A DNA stretch of 64,000 bases from Chryseobacterium formosum (GCF_026460885.1 NZ_JAOVZW010000024.1:19557-83556); one strand, 5' to 3'; shown: positions 1-9,010, numbered from the stretch's first letter. The notes: a model not told the origin generated them from the sequence alone. Numbers and translations: made by a program.

Positions 1-1846
1 GAGCATCGCCTACAAGCAATCCGCCATATGCCCTGATGCCTGTTACACCAAGTTTTGTCTTGAAATTTTGCGTAAACAGAACATCAAATCTACTGAAGTT
101 AAAATTTCCATCCAATCCCTTAAATCCCTGTTCATAGTTGAAATATACTTCCGGAAAATTCTGCTCATAAGTGAATTTTCCTTCTGGCGTCATAATATTT
201 TTTGACTTGGGTGAATATTTCAAAGTAATAACCGCTGATGAAATATCAAATTGATTCCCAAGATCCTTATAGTTGTAAGCAAATAAAGATTGTTCCTCAC
301 TTTTTTTAGCCGCTACATTTACGGTGAGGCCGTTGGTCAGGTCATTTTCATAACTTACTTTAAAACCTTGATAACGGTAGAATACATTATTGTTAATTGC
401 TACTCCCGAACTCATAATTTTCATTCTGAAGTTCCATAAGTTTTCGGTAAATCTTCCCGCAGCCATGACATCATTGAAATATTCAATGCGGAAAAAAGAA
501 TTCTTTTGTAATGAAGTACGTAGATCTACACCTGCACCAAACTTAAATTTTTCATCATATATGCCGTACGCAAAATAGGCATCAGGAGAAATGTATTTAC
601 TGAATCTCTCATTGAGTTTAATGCCGGCTCCTAGTCTGAAATGTTCATATTTGTTATAACCGATTACTCTTGCAAGATCAAAATCGATAATTCCTACACG
701 TATTTTCCCTTTTAATAAACCGGTTAATGCTTTTGCTTTGCGGTCCAGTTTATATTTGCTGCTTAAACTGTCGATGGTAACGTAGGTTTCTTCCTCACGT
801 TTTGATAGTTCAGAGGTTCGGTACTGGTCGATCAGAGTGCCGTCAGAATTTTTTACATCAATAGTATACCCTTGGAAGTCTTTTGAGCTGCTGTTGATAT
901 TTGTTTTAAAGTCAAAATAATCAGCGGTAGCATAGGCGTATTGACCAAATTTCTTTGTATTTTCATGATCTCTTTTTTTCTCCTCTTTGTTTTTCTTACG
1001 GTCAGGGTTCAAACCGGTATTCAGAAGATTATTATTTAATTTCAGTTTATAATCTTCTTTTAATAAAAACCATTTTCCTCCATTGTAGATCCAGGTACTG
1101 GTGATGCTTCCTTCATTTTCTATGGTACTGTTACTTTCTATTTTTTTTAATCCAAAAGTCTCCTTGTCTACATAGATATATCCGGTAAATTTTTTCTTGT
1201 CGGCAGTTTCTCTGTAGTTGGTTTGTCTGAATCTGATAACGTAGTTTTCTCGTCCGTCAATATCTAGAGAGTCTGTTAGGAAATAGCGGTAAAGATTGCG
1301 GTTTTCTTCTTTTATTTCCTTGGGAATTTGAGTTCTGTTGGAGCGGAATGCCATCAGTTCATACAAGGGTTCTTTGAGGCCGGAAATTTTATTATCGAGG
1401 ATATTTATTTTTTCTCCATATTTGCTGGAAAATAAAATTTCTGAAGCTCTTTCCCATAGAAACAATTTGCTTTGACCAGCAAGTTTAGCAAACTGTACAG
1501 ATTCTATAGAGTCTTTTCTTTCTGTGGCTTTTAAAGGTCTTTCCGGTAACCTTTTCAAAGAGTCTATTCTTTGGGTGATAAAATCATTGTAGGCCTTGAT
1601 GCTGTCTTGGTCAAAATCAAGAGATATTTTTTCATAAGATTTATAAGAATAAGAAGGAAGGCTTTCTGGCGAGTTGAATAGATAATTATTATTCACCTTA
1701 CGTAAAATTTCAAGCGCGCGCGGATCACTTTTGTCCTGTAAAATGACAGCTTCAATATCTTTTGTCTTTACTTCCCCATTATTATTAGTCTGAGAAAAAG
1801 TGAAGTTAGATACTAATGCAAGTAGTAAAAGATAGTATTTGCTCAT
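1..1846 (-). CDS. DUF5686-type outer-membrane protein (3' end cut by window)
   Basis: The gene reads leftward from an ATG at 1844-1846 and runs off the window edge, leaving about 615 codons. The product opens with a signal peptide (MSKYYLLLLALVSNFTFSQ). A mixed region follows containing SPESLPSYSYKSYEKIS, and then many alternating aromatic and polar segments typical of an outer-membrane barrel. This matches the Bacteroidota DUF5686 family, whose members are usually over 800 residues and often carry an N-terminal carboxypeptidase-regulatory-like domain, which I do not see here. The role is unknown; a surface or outer-membrane location is inferred. The missing C-terminus prevents a firm call. 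Confidence 0.75.
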   Translation of the reverse strand, partial: MSKYYLLLLALVSNFTFSQTNNNGEVKTKDIEAVILQDKSDPRALEILRKVNNNYLFNSPESLPSYSYKSYEKISLDFDQDSIKAYNDFITQRIDSLKRLPERPLKATERKDSIESVQFAKLAGQSKLFLWERASEILFSSKYGEKINILDNKISGLKEPLYELMAFRSNRTQIPKEIKEENRNLYRYFLTDSLDIDGRENYVIRFRQTNYRETADKKKFTGYIYVDKETFGLKKIESNSTIENEGSITSTWIYNGGKWFLLKEDYKLKLNNNLLNTGLNPDRKKNKEEKKRDHENTKKFGQYAYATADYFDFKTNINSSSKDFQGYTIDVKNSDGTLIDQYRTSELSKREEETYVTIDSLSSKYKLDRKAKALTGLLKGKIRVGIIDFDLARVIGYNKYEHFRLGAGIKLNERFSKYISPDAYFAYGIYDEKFKFGAGVDLRTSLQKNSFFRIEYFNDVMAAGRFTENLWNFRMKIMSSGVAINNNVFYRYQGFKVSYENDLTNGLTVNVAAKKSEEQSLFAYNYKDLGNQFDISSAVITLKYSPKSKNIMTPEGKFTYEQNFPEVYFNYEQGFKGLDGNFNFSRFDVLFTQNFKTKLGVTGIRAYGGLLVGDA

Positions 1847-2010
1847 GCCTGCGATGGGTGTTTTTTGTATTTAATATTGATTCAGAGAATGACGGCATTC
1901 CGTAAGTATCTCAGCATTGGCAAAAAAGATGCCGATTAGAAATTACAATTGATCGTGGGGTATGGTATAGCAGTTGTAGGTAATGCAGAACACATTACAA
2001 AATAATAGAT

Positions 2011-2463
2011 ATGGAAAACACTAAAACAGTAGCAACGCTGAACGATTTGCTAAACATTACAAATGATAGAATTAAAGGTTTTACTAAGGTTGAAGACAAA
2101 GTTTGGGATTCTTATTCGGCTCTAAAAGTTGATTACGATCAAATGGTCAGACAGTCAAAAGTGATGAGAGCTGATTTAATTGATCTTATAAATGAGCGTG
2201 GGGGTGAAGTTAATGATAGTTCAACAGTGGCAGGCGCATTGCATAGAGGATGGATTGATGTTAAAAACGCATTTTCAGGAAACAACGCTGAATCTACAAT
2301 CGAAAATGTAATCTTTGGTGAGAAAGCTGCTATAGATTCTTATCAGGAAGCGCTGCAAAGCGGAAATCTTTGTCCCCAAAGCACGGTAGTTGTTGCCGAC
2401 CAGCATATGCAGCTGCAGGAGTCCTACCGCAAATTTGAAAATATTGAAAAGTCGGTTGACTAG
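2011..2463 (+). CDS. PA2169 (DUF2383) family four-helix-bundle protein
   Basis: This 150-residue protein has no signal peptide. It opens with TVATLNDLLNITNDRIKGF and continues as long amphipathic helices, ending LQESYRKFENIEK. The length and the helical ferritin-like pattern fit the PA2169/DUF2383 family, found as small cytosolic proteins often linked to stress conditions. No catalytic role is established for the family. It is transcribed alone, away from the DUF5686 gene, and is followed 20 nt later by a clear hairpin terminator, so it is probably a single-gene unit. Confidence 0.85.
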   Translation: MENTKTVATLNDLLNITNDRIKGFTKVEDKVWDSYSALKVDYDQMVRQSKVMRADLIDLINERGGEVNDSSTVAGALHRGWIDVKNAFSGNNAESTIENVIFGEKAAIDSYQEALQSGNLCPQSTVVVADQHMQLQESYRKFENIEKSVD

Positions 2464-2482
2464 TACTGGATAGAAAAATCTG

Positions 2483-2517
2483 AAACTCCTGATAATAACT
2501 AAATCAGGAGTTTTTTT
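2483..2517 (+). terminator. Rho-independent terminator after the PA2169 gene
   Basis: Inverted repeat AAACTCCTGA / TCAGGAGTTT around an 11-nt loop, followed by a run of T, directly after the stop codon at 2461-2463. Confidence 0.85.
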
Positions 2518-2555
2518 ATAAATGTCAATAAAGCCAATAGGTTAAATACAATTTT

Positions 2556-2745
2556 AGCCCGTTATGCATTTGAACTATTGTCTTTCTAAAATAAGTGAAA
2601 CGGATTTGTTTAGCTTTATATCAGTATTTTTTTACAATTCTTTGTATAGCCTTGCGTTTTTAATCGCTTGAAAAGGACAAGTAGTTATAATAATATGATT
2701 TCTTAAGATAAACAATGGCATTTCAATGAGCAAGGAAATACAAAG
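2556..2745 (+). repeat. Dispersed repeat family 1, copy 1 (partial)
   Basis: The segment starts with GCCCGTTATGCATTT and runs through TGTCTTTCTAAAATAAGTG, TTAGCTTTATATCAGTA and ACAATTCTTTGTATAG to GATTTCTTAAGATAAAC. The same blocks occur at 3817-4140 and 40319-40771. This copy lacks the inner 180-bp inverted-repeat element present in the other two. The rest of the 2518-3356 gap holds a candidate small RNA (2912-3113) and the promoter region of the next gene. Confidence 0.75.
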
Positions 2746-2897
2746 ATTTTAATGTATAAAAATCAGTTCTGAAATCATGATATTTTCTTTGAAAATCAGT
2801 GTTTTGCAGTGTTTTTATATCGTGATATTTCACAAATTTTTACGTCACTATTTATAAATGACACCCGGTGAATGTTTTTTTTAATAGTCTTTCATTT

Positions 2898-2905
2898 TAT
2901 ATTTG
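2898..2905 (+). promoter_or_regulatory. -7 promoter box TATATTTG
   Basis: Perfect match to the Bacteroidota -7 consensus TAnnTTTG. It lies about 170 nt before a strong terminator with no sizeable ORF between, so it would start a short non-coding transcript near 2912. Confidence 0.55.
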
Positions 2906-2911
2906 TTTCAG

Positions 2912-3113
2912 AAATAAGATATCAGGTTATCAATAATAAAAATTTCATCATTCAGTTTTCTTGTAGAATAGCAGGGTTCATATAGTCTAGGAAACCGAGC
3001 CCTGTTCTCTGCAGATTTAGAAATGCGTTTGCAAAGAAATCAAATCATACTACACCAAATTACATCATATATTTTTTAAAAACAGGATCCTCGAAGAGGA
3101 TCCTGTTTTTTTT
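2912..3113 (+). ncRNA. Candidate small RNA of about 200 nt
   Basis: The interval begins just after a perfect -7 box and ends in the strongest terminator hairpin of this part of the window. It contains no convincing reading frame; the longest ATG frame is 18 codons. It holds a hairpin with arms CAGGG and CCCTG at about 2962-2993. I do not recognise it as 6S, tmRNA, SRP or RNase P RNA. Transcription is inferred from promoter and terminator only. Confidence 0.45.
3078..3113 (+). terminator. Strong terminator closing the candidate small RNA
   Basis: Perfect arms AACAGGATCCTC (3081-3092) and GAGGATCCTGTT (3096-3107) around a GAA loop, extended by A and T runs on both sides. It could act on both strands. 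Confidence 0.85.
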
Positions 3114-3260
3114 GAAAGAACAATAAATTTATAAAAGAATTGATGAGCATTTTCAATAAAAGCATTTTTGTTGTTCACCACATGATCACAAAAATTCTGT
3201 TAAAAAATAATTTTAATTTTAAACAGTAGCAAGGCAGTAAATAAAAAATCCATCTTTAAA

Positions 3261-3309
3261 AATACCACTTTAGGGGTATTTCATTTTTATTTCCGAAAAT
3301 ATATCTTTG
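3261..3309 (+). promoter_or_regulatory. Palindrome plus -7 box upstream of the 3357 gene
   Basis: A -7 box TATCTTTG lies at 3302-3309. Exactly 21 nt before it is the inverted repeat AATACC-N8-GGTATT (3261-3280). The spacing equals that of the TTACGG-type sites at 18839, 19368 and 22074, although the arms differ, which suggests an activator site for the gene starting at 3357. Confidence 0.5.
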
Positions 3310-3356
3310 AGCGTATTTAAATATAAATTTGGAAAATCAAAACTAATAAAGTCAAC

Positions 3357-3812
3357 ATGAAACAAAAAATATTTTTATTATTGATTCTTTGTACCGGCAT
3401 GGCAGCGTATGCTCAAAATCTATCACTAAATCAAGTTATTGAAATTCAAAAGCAGAACGTAGACAATGCTAAAAAGGTATTGTTACAAAATGGGTGGGAA
3501 TTTTTAGATTACAATAAAAGCAATTTCGAATCTACTTTCGGATTTCATCCCGATGCTTCAGGAAATGCAGAGAACTATTTTACATATAAAGATGATCCCG
3601 CAAGGGGAGTTGAAGTAACGATTGCTGCAACCACTAAAGCGGTCTATAACGAGTATAAAAAATTTCTTTCTGATAATAAGTTCCAGTTGATCTATTCAGA
3701 ACCAAATGGAGAAAATACAGAACGATTGTATGAAAATGCAACGCATTCGGTTCGTACACTTTCAAGTTATTCTAATGACATAAGTTATTTTATAATCTCT
3801 AAAAAAAAATAA
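3357..3812 (+). CDS. Hypothetical secreted protein
   Basis: A 151-residue protein with a clear signal peptide (MKQKIFLLLILCTGMAAYAQ) and a mature part of about 130 residues rich in N, K and Y. The N-terminal mature part (LSLNQVIEIQKQNVDNAKKVLLQNGWEF) looks helical and the rest mixed alpha/beta. I recognise no domain. It has its own promoter (-7 box at 3302-3309) and is followed by a repeat element, so it appears to be a single-gene unit exported to the periplasm or beyond. Confidence 0.7.
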   Translation: MKQKIFLLLILCTGMAAYAQNLSLNQVIEIQKQNVDNAKKVLLQNGWEFLDYNKSNFESTFGFHPDASGNAENYFTYKDDPARGVEVTIAATTKAVYNEYKKFLSDNKFQLIYSEPNGENTERLYENATHSVRTLSSYSNDISYFIISKKK

Positions 3813-3816
3813 TACA

Positions 3817-4140
3817 TAATCCGTTGTACATTTTAAATCATTGTCTTTCTAAAATAAGTGAAACGGCTTTGTTTAGCTTTATATCAGTATTTTTACAATT
3901 CTTTGTATAGCTTTGCGTTTTTTATCTTTAGGAAAGGCAAAATATTATATATAAACCCGTTGTACGTTTTAAAATACTTTCGTCACTTCGAGTAGATTTT
4001 TGAAAAAAATCGTATCGAGAAGTTTGTAATTTTGAAGATAAATCTATTCTCGATACATTTTTTCTCCACTTTTACGAAAAAATACTCGATCTGACGAATG
4101 CAATATTGAAATTTTTCAAAATGCGTGACGGATTATAAAC
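3817..4140 (+). mobile_element. Dispersed repeat family 1, copy 2, with decayed MITE-like core
   Basis: The left part (from 3817) repeats the TGTCTTTCTAAAATAAGTG block. The right part, 3954-4134, aligns along its length with 40480-40659 and keeps degenerate terminal inverted repeats (AACCCGTTGTACGTTTT against AAAATGCGTGACGGATT). No transposase frame is present, as expected of a non-autonomous miniature element. It fills the gap between the two flanking secreted-protein genes. Confidence 0.7.
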
Positions 4141-4156
4141 AAATAAATATAAACAA

Positions 4157-4591
4157 ATGAAAATAAAAATCACAATTTTAGGAGTACTGTGGTCTATTAT
4201 GTCGTATAGTCAGGGTATTCCTCCGGTATACAGTACGCAATCAGATGATAAAAATAAAACAGATGTTTTAGCAGATCAAAATAGAGTGTATTCAGACGTT
4301 GATCAGGCTGCAGAATTCCCAGGAGGAATCAATAGTTTAAGAAGTAAGTTTGCAAGCGCATTTAAAAGTTCGAAAATAAAAGCAGCAGGAAACATATCAA
4401 CTGTTGTAAGCTTTATTGTAGAAAAGGATGGTTCTATCTCTAATGTAAAAGCAGATGGAAGCAACTCACAGTTTAACACCGAAGCAGTTAGAGTAATGAA
4501 GTCAATCAAAAATAAATGGGCACCTGCAAAGATGAATGATGAAGTTGTGCGTTCTGCCTTCAGAATTCCTTTAAAAATGAATTTTGAATAA
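4157..4591 (+). CDS. Exported protein with TonB C-terminal-like domain
   Basis: The 144-residue product starts with a signal peptide (MKIKITILGVLWSIMSYSQG). After a short linker it has the pattern of the TonB C-terminal domain: AEFPGGINSLRSKF, VVSFIVEKDGSISNVKADG and AVRVMKSIKNKWAPAK. It lacks the usual N-terminal membrane anchor and proline-rich span, so it is probably a free periplasmic TonB-like protein rather than a classic energy transducer. Such short forms are common in Flavobacteriia. It sits directly downstream of a repeat element. Confidence 0.75.
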   Translation: MKIKITILGVLWSIMSYSQGIPPVYSTQSDDKNKTDVLADQNRVYSDVDQAAEFPGGINSLRSKFASAFKSSKIKAAGNISTVVSFIVEKDGSISNVKADGSNSQFNTEAVRVMKSIKNKWAPAKMNDEVVRSAFRIPLKMNFE

Positions 4592-4695
4592 ACCAGCCTA
4601 TTGTCTATATGCTACTCTAAAAAAGTTAGGAAAGTTCCGGAATGGGTGGCAATGTCATAAATTTTGATAGTTCCTGAATGTTTTTTTACTGTTTT

Positions 4696-4791
4696 CTTTA
4701 ATAAAGCACTTTAATACATAGCCTTCACCACGAAAAAAATTCCCCTCCCTCGGAGGGGTGGATTATTTCGCAGAAATAAGATGGGATGGTT
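4696..4791 (+). repeat. Multi-hairpin dispersed repeat (family 2), copy A, partial
   Basis: The segment keeps the AATAAAGCACTT block and the two diagnostic hairpins CCCCTCC-CTC-GGAGGGG and TTATTTC-GCA-GAAATAA, then stops after GATGGGATGGTT. The 5' CGCGAT hairpin and the 3' block of longer copies are missing. The rest of 4592-5140 shows no convincing gene; a 77-codon frame there has no supporting features. Confidence 0.8.
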
Positions 4792-5088
4792 CCAATTCGC
4801 TTTATCGTTATGAGAGGCATGTTTTATTGTACACCACTCATCGCCACCACACATTTCTATTATGTATCAATCTGCTTAGCTAAGACAGGCTTACATTTGA
4901 ATCCCCAAAAAAGCTGTCTTCAATTTTACTTTATTTTCAGTTTCTTTTCTCTCTGCTGCTGTACTATATGCCAAAACAAATCAGTGAGTGGTTTAATTCT
5001 GTTTCTAAAAGTCTGGTAGCGATTCATATTGTAAATTTAATTGTTCATCCTAAATATACAGTTGATGCGACAAAACTTGACGTGTTAT

Positions 5089-5116
5089 AAAAAAAGGCTT
5101 CCACAAAGTGGAAACC
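5089..5116 (-). terminator. Terminator of the 5141-5737 gene
   Basis: Read leftward, arms GGTTTCCAC and GTGGAAGCC around TTT are followed by a run of T. Confidence 0.75.
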
Positions 5117-5140
5117 TGATATACATTCTGATTCAATTAT

Positions 5141-5737
5141 TTATTGCATACAATCCCAAATACCGTCGTGATTATTATCAATAGGTACTAAATTTTCATC
5201 ATAGCAAGAATCTGGCTGATTGAAAGGCCTTGAAAAACAATTATTGATATATCCATCGTAATCAACTCTATTATAATTTTGTAATGTCTCAACATTGCTA
5301 TTTAATACGGATAAAATTCTAATCTTCACATCACCTACTTTTGAAGATTCATTATTAAATATAATTACATTTTCAGACACATTTTGATAAGCAGGTATCG
5401 TTAACGGTTGAACAAAATAAAGAGCAGTGCCTTTAATTATTGTTGAATGCACCACTCTGTCATAAGAAACTACATCACTTGCAGATACGTAATATCTATA
5501 ATTATAGCCATAGCCTGAAGCTAGAGAATAGCAGGTTTGTCCTGTGGTGAAAATTGTTGCGTTGATGGTGGGTTTGGTAAATGTTGTATCGATAATTAGA
5601 GAGTCTAAGGGAGGCTTCATCATCATCTGAGAATCTGATACTTCTTGTGCTTCATCTAACAATTCATCTCGTCCGCAAGAGATTATAATAACAGACAAGA
5701 ACATAGAGAGACATAATAAAAAAACATGTTTTTTCAT
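5141..5737 (-). CDS. Hypothetical lipoprotein
   Basis: This 198-residue protein has a lipoprotein signal peptide ending in the lipobox IISC, with Cys at residue 21 followed by GRDELLDEA. The mature part is rich in beta-type segments and includes the Cys pairs TCYSLASGYGYNY and INNCFSRPFNQPDSCYD. It ends with NNHDGIWDCMQ, a short Asp/Asn-rich calcium-site-like piece. No family is recognised. It is probably attached to the inner leaflet of the outer membrane or displayed on the surface. It is a single-gene unit closed by a terminator. Confidence 0.7.
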   Translation of the reverse strand: MKKHVFLLCLSMFLSVIIISCGRDELLDEAQEVSDSQMMMKPPLDSLIIDTTFTKPTINATIFTTGQTCYSLASGYGYNYRYYVSASDVVSYDRVVHSTIIKGTALYFVQPLTIPAYQNVSENVIIFNNESSKVGDVKIRILSVLNSNVETLQNYNRVDYDGYINNCFSRPFNQPDSCYDENLVPIDNNHDGIWDCMQ

Positions 5738-5903
5738 AGTTATTTTGTTTTGGTTTAGATGGCTAATATAATATTATTTTTAATATAATTCTACATTAAG
5801 ATGACTTAATATAAAGAAAAAAGGCAGGATATTTTTTAATAAAAAAAGCCAAGTTGAAGGTTCGTAATATATTGGCTAAAAATTTAAAATGGATCAATTA
5901 AAA

Positions 5904-6133
5904 AAATCCCCCCGCTCCCGCGCGATTGTATCGCGTGCACTATCTAAAAAGATTTACAAATCCTCCTTCTATAATAAAGCACTTCTACACATAGTCTTCA
6001 CCACGAAAAAAATTCCCCTCCCTCGGAGGGGTGAATTATTTCGCAGAAATAAGACGGGGTGGTGCAACTCCCCTCACTCCCACAAAAATCTGTCGTGTGG
6101 CTTCAATTCCACAACAATCATCTAATGTTGCCT
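5904..6133 (+). repeat. Multi-hairpin dispersed repeat (family 2), copy B, full length
   Basis: The copy begins with CCCGCTCCCGCG and contains the hairpin CGCGAT-TGT-ATCGCG, the AATAAAGCACTT block, the hairpins CCCCTCC-CTC-GGAGGGG and TTATTTC-GCA-GAAATAA, GACGGGGTGG, and the tail AAAAATCTGTCGTGTGGCTTC. The ORFs across it are repeat translations shared by the other copies. The remainder of the 5738-6449 gap shows nothing else apart from a leftward terminator. Confidence 0.85.
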
Positions 6134-6310
6134 ATGCTGAGGTAAGTCTCATAAAATGTTATCTTCTTGTATTCCTTCAAAGTAAAGAGATGTCGAAGAG
6201 CGAGGAAATTTATTTTATCAAAGTCTAATCTGATAGTTTATAAAAAAGGTGTCAATAATAAGGGTAAGTATACTCAGCCAGAATTATTTAGTAAACATTT
6301 TCTTTCAATA

Positions 6311-6341
6311 TAAAAACTCCTAAGTCGAGAGTCTTAGGAGT
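6311..6341 (-). terminator. Terminator of the 6450-7187 gene
   Basis: Read leftward, ACTCCTAAG and CTTAGGAGT form a stem followed by TTTTTA. Confidence 0.75.
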
Positions 6342-6449
6342 ACAACGAATATATCAATGAAATGATTTCCGGAATTTTTAATGAATAAAAATCATACTTA
6401 AATGTATAGGAATTTATAAATAAAAAACGATACTATTTATAATTGAATC

Positions 6450-7187
6450 CTATAAAATATAGTATGTCAGCCTGATACTTGGATAGTAAATAGTACCTAC
6501 GTATTTTAATTGATGGAGATAGTTTTTATTCTTATAATTCCACAAATATTGGTAATTTGATTCTTTTGTCTGAATTTTCTGAAACGGTAAATTCATAGAC
6601 AACCCCATATCAAACTGATTTCTAGATCCGAAATTTAATCCAATTCCTATATTGGAACTTATTGTGTAACTCTTTTCTCCCAAGTTGGTATCGTAAAAAT
6701 TTTCAAAATTTAAAACACTATTTAAAGCTTCTTGTGATTCACCATTTCCTTCATTATAGCTCATAACGTTATTGTTATAATCAGCTCCCACACTGCCTTC
6801 AACATAAATAGCGTTCTCATTTAGGAAAAATAATCTTCTATATCCTACAAATAAAGATATGCAATCATATTTTTGTCCGAACTTTTCTTTGTTGTTAAAA
6901 GGAATTTCTGCTTCATTAAGCCGATAATCAAATTCTATTTTTTTTCTCGTAATAAAAAGTTCAGTATAAAGTTTATTTTCTTCATCTAAATTTTTAGACA
7001 ATCTTACACCAAAATTAAGTGACAAAGGTTGGCGTGTCTTAAAATGGCTTTTGTCAGCATATAGATTATTGTGATAAAGGTTTAAGCCGCCACCCAAAGT
7101 TATTCCAAGTGAATAATCGGATTGGGAAAAGCAAAAGTTCCAAAAAAGAAAAAAAATTATTGAAACAATATTTGAAAATGATTTCAT
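6450..7187 (-). CDS. Putative outer-membrane beta-barrel protein
   Basis: A 245-residue protein with a signal peptide ending CFSQ, then repeated amphipathic strands with many aromatic girdle residues (SLGITLGGGLNLY, YTELFITRKKIEFDYRL, ISSNIGIGLNFGSRNQF) and a C-terminal strand ending in an aromatic-rich stretch (SIRLTYYIL). This is the pattern of small porin/OmpA-like barrels. No specific function can be read. It lies 52 nt downstream of the T9SS protein gene on the same strand, but a hairpin between them suggests partly separate transcription. Confidence 0.65.
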   Translation of the reverse strand: MKSFSNIVSIIFFLFWNFCFSQSDYSLGITLGGGLNLYHNNLYADKSHFKTRQPLSLNFGVRLSKNLDEENKLYTELFITRKKIEFDYRLNEAEIPFNNKEKFGQKYDCISLFVGYRRLFFLNENAIYVEGSVGADYNNNVMSYNEGNGESQEALNSVLNFENFYDTNLGEKSYTISSNIGIGLNFGSRNQFDMGLSMNLPFQKIQTKESNYQYLWNYKNKNYLHQLKYVGTIYYPSIRLTYYIL

Positions 7188-7196
7188 AGAGTATAG

Positions 7197-7231
7197 ATAA
7201 AAGAGCTTCCTGCATAAAAATGCAGGAAGTC
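7197..7231 (-). terminator. Terminator after the T9SS protein gene
   Basis: Arms CTTCCTGCA and TGCAGGAAG with an AT-rich loop, just beyond the stop codon of the 7240-8301 gene. T-rich on the leftward side. Confidence 0.65.
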
Positions 7232-7239
7232 TTCTAAAA

Positions 7240-8301
7240 TTAGTTTTTAATTATTTGCTTTGAAAGTTTTTTACCATTATTATCAACTAAAATGAGATAT
7301 ACTCCCTTAGGATATGATGAGATATCAACTTTTATTGATTGCGATTTGCCTCTATTGCTAATTTCAGCAAATACATCCTTCATCTTTACTCCTGATAGAC
7401 TGTAAATTGAGATATTTGTCTGACCTGAAGATTGATTATTTGAGTATTCGATATTGATAAAGTCAGATGTTGGATTAGGATAAACCTTAAATTTAAAATC
7501 ATTATTGGATATTGCCAAATCAGTACTGTTTGACATTTTAGCCATATTTGATTTAGTATCAGGAGCTCCGTCTCCTTCAATTTCTACTGCGATATCTTCA
7601 AGTGCGATATTAGAATCAACAGGAATTTTCAAAGAAACATCATTAAAAACAACATATATTTCTCTTCCATTGTCTACCACAGTAAATTTTGATTTAAGCT
7701 CTTCACTTACTAAATCTCCCTTAAAAATTAACCCGTCATCTGTTAACTTTATTGAAAGTCTACTCAAAATTTCTGATTCATCCATTTTTTCGTCCTGAAC
7801 CATATTCACATTATCATCGTTTGGTTTCCAAACTGAAAATCGTATGTCAGAATAAAAACCATTATTTTTCACAAGTTTAATTTTACCTGAAATATTAGGT
7901 ATAACTACTGTATGTGAACCTGGGTCAAAAATAGTTGCATCAGCAGTGATTTCTGATTCCTCAATATTTTCTTCAATGTCATCAACCATAGGTAAAAAGA
8001 ACTGATCGAAATCTGTCACGACTTCTCCTCTTGAACAAAACTTATTACTAACGCCACCTTGTGCCCAAACACCATTGTCACCACGAGAAGCTTTTTGCCA
8101 AGCACAATTTTTAATTTTTTCAGCATAAGCATATCCGCAATTACCTGTAGTTTGAACGGCAGGAAGACCTGTGAATACTCGTGCTGTTGCATGGTATTTA
8201 CGAGCCCACCATTTACAACTGTTTCTTTCTGATGTACTCCATCCAGCAAAGACGCTATTAGAAAATAATAGCATAAATAAAATAATTACTAGTTTTTTCA
8301 T
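7240..8301 (-). CDS. Secreted protein with type IX secretion C-terminal sorting domain
   Basis: This 353-residue protein carries a signal peptide (MKKLVIILFMLLFSNSVFAG). A Cys/Trp-rich N-terminal module follows (SCKWWARKYHATA, TGNCGYAYAEKIKNCAWQ), then a beta-rich middle. At the end is a classic Por/T9SS sorting domain with VYPNPTSDFINIEY, IYSLSGVKMKDV and PKGVYLILVDNNGKKLSKQ. Such domains direct export through the T9SS and surface attachment or release. The N-terminal module is not recognised. It sits in a hypervariable, repeat-rich region, consistent with a strain-specific surface protein. Confidence 0.8.
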   Translation of the reverse strand: MKKLVIILFMLLFSNSVFAGWSTSERNSCKWWARKYHATARVFTGLPAVQTTGNCGYAYAEKIKNCAWQKASRGDNGVWAQGGVSNKFCSRGEVVTDFDQFFLPMVDDIEENIEESEITADATIFDPGSHTVVIPNISGKIKLVKNNGFYSDIRFSVWKPNDDNVNMVQDEKMDESEILSRLSIKLTDDGLIFKGDLVSEELKSKFTVVDNGREIYVVFNDVSLKIPVDSNIALEDIAVEIEGDGAPDTKSNMAKMSNSTDLAISNNDFKFKVYPNPTSDFINIEYSNNQSSGQTNISIYSLSGVKMKDVFAEISNRGKSQSIKVDISSYPKGVYLILVDNNGKKLSKQIIKN

Positions 8302-8857
8302 AAATTTTTTTTTATTTCCTACTTTCAGAGTTTTTTAGTCGCTGTTTCGGGAATTCCGACTCATAAAAGAAAAAATGGATACAAAATATTTTGATAGTTC
8401 AACAATATTTCCTGTCAATAAATCACTCCCTCGCATATACTACATTTCATCTGCGTTTCTGCCAAGATTAGTAGTCAGACTTACCCGATAACTTCTTTCA
8501 TTGGCTAAATATAATTTAATATTTCAATCGATGATCTTTTTTTTCACAAAAAAAAGATTTAAGTTTTAAAATGCTGTAAATGAGCTATTTATTTTTTTTT
8601 AAATTGTTTTTTTAAAAGAAAAATTAAACATAAGTAATTGTTTTGTGAAAAAAAAAATAACCTTATTTCTAACAGGAGAAGATATATTTTTTTAATTTTA
8701 ATCTAAACCTTTACAATTATTAGTATTTCATTATTCATTTTTATTGGAAATTCAGTTTGCGTCATCTTTGCAGGAAGTCAAAAGAATTAATGTAAGTTAA
8801 AACAGGAGTGTTTTCATTTTTTAGTGATAATTTTTATATTTGTGAAAATTATTTTAA

Positions 8858-8955
8858 ATGTTTAATATTGAAATTTATCAGTTGGTTTTAGGTGTAGTTG
8901 GGGTGTTGTTTTTGGCTTTATTGTAGGAAAGTTATCGAAGAATAAAAAACATTAA
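8858..8955 (+). pseudogene. Frameshifted copy of a 32-residue membrane peptide
   Basis: The reading frame starts MFNIEIYQLVLGVVGVLF and goes out of frame through a single-base loss. The next frame continues FGFIVGKLSKNKK and stops at 8955. It aligns with the intact peptide at 20617-20715, which reads GFIVGRFSKNKRQ at its end. A perfect -7 box TATATTTG (8835-8842) lies 15 nt before the ATG, the same layout as related genes at 15276 and 20768. The rest of 8302-8857 is AT-rich with no gene seen. Confidence 0.6.
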
Positions 8956-8963
8956 GGGGTCTT

Positions 8964-9010
8964 TTGGCACTAATATATCTAGATGATGTAGTGCTTATGA
9001 CACTGCTTAT
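8964..9010 (-). repeat. Short inverted repeat matching 15988-16034
   Basis: The block GGCACTAATATATCTAGAT and the following ~25 bases reappear in reverse complement at 15988-16034 with scattered substitutions. Both copies lie just before a family 2 repeat (at 9184 and 16029). Confidence 0.55.

Noticed and set aside
4786..5019. 77-codon ORF after repeat A
   Set aside because: No start context, domain or conserved neighbour; its beginning lies in the repeat.
5889..6228. Two overlapping ORFs of 65-78 codons
   Set aside because: They translate family 2 repeat B; the same peptides appear from every full-length copy and follow the hairpins, so they are repeat shadows.
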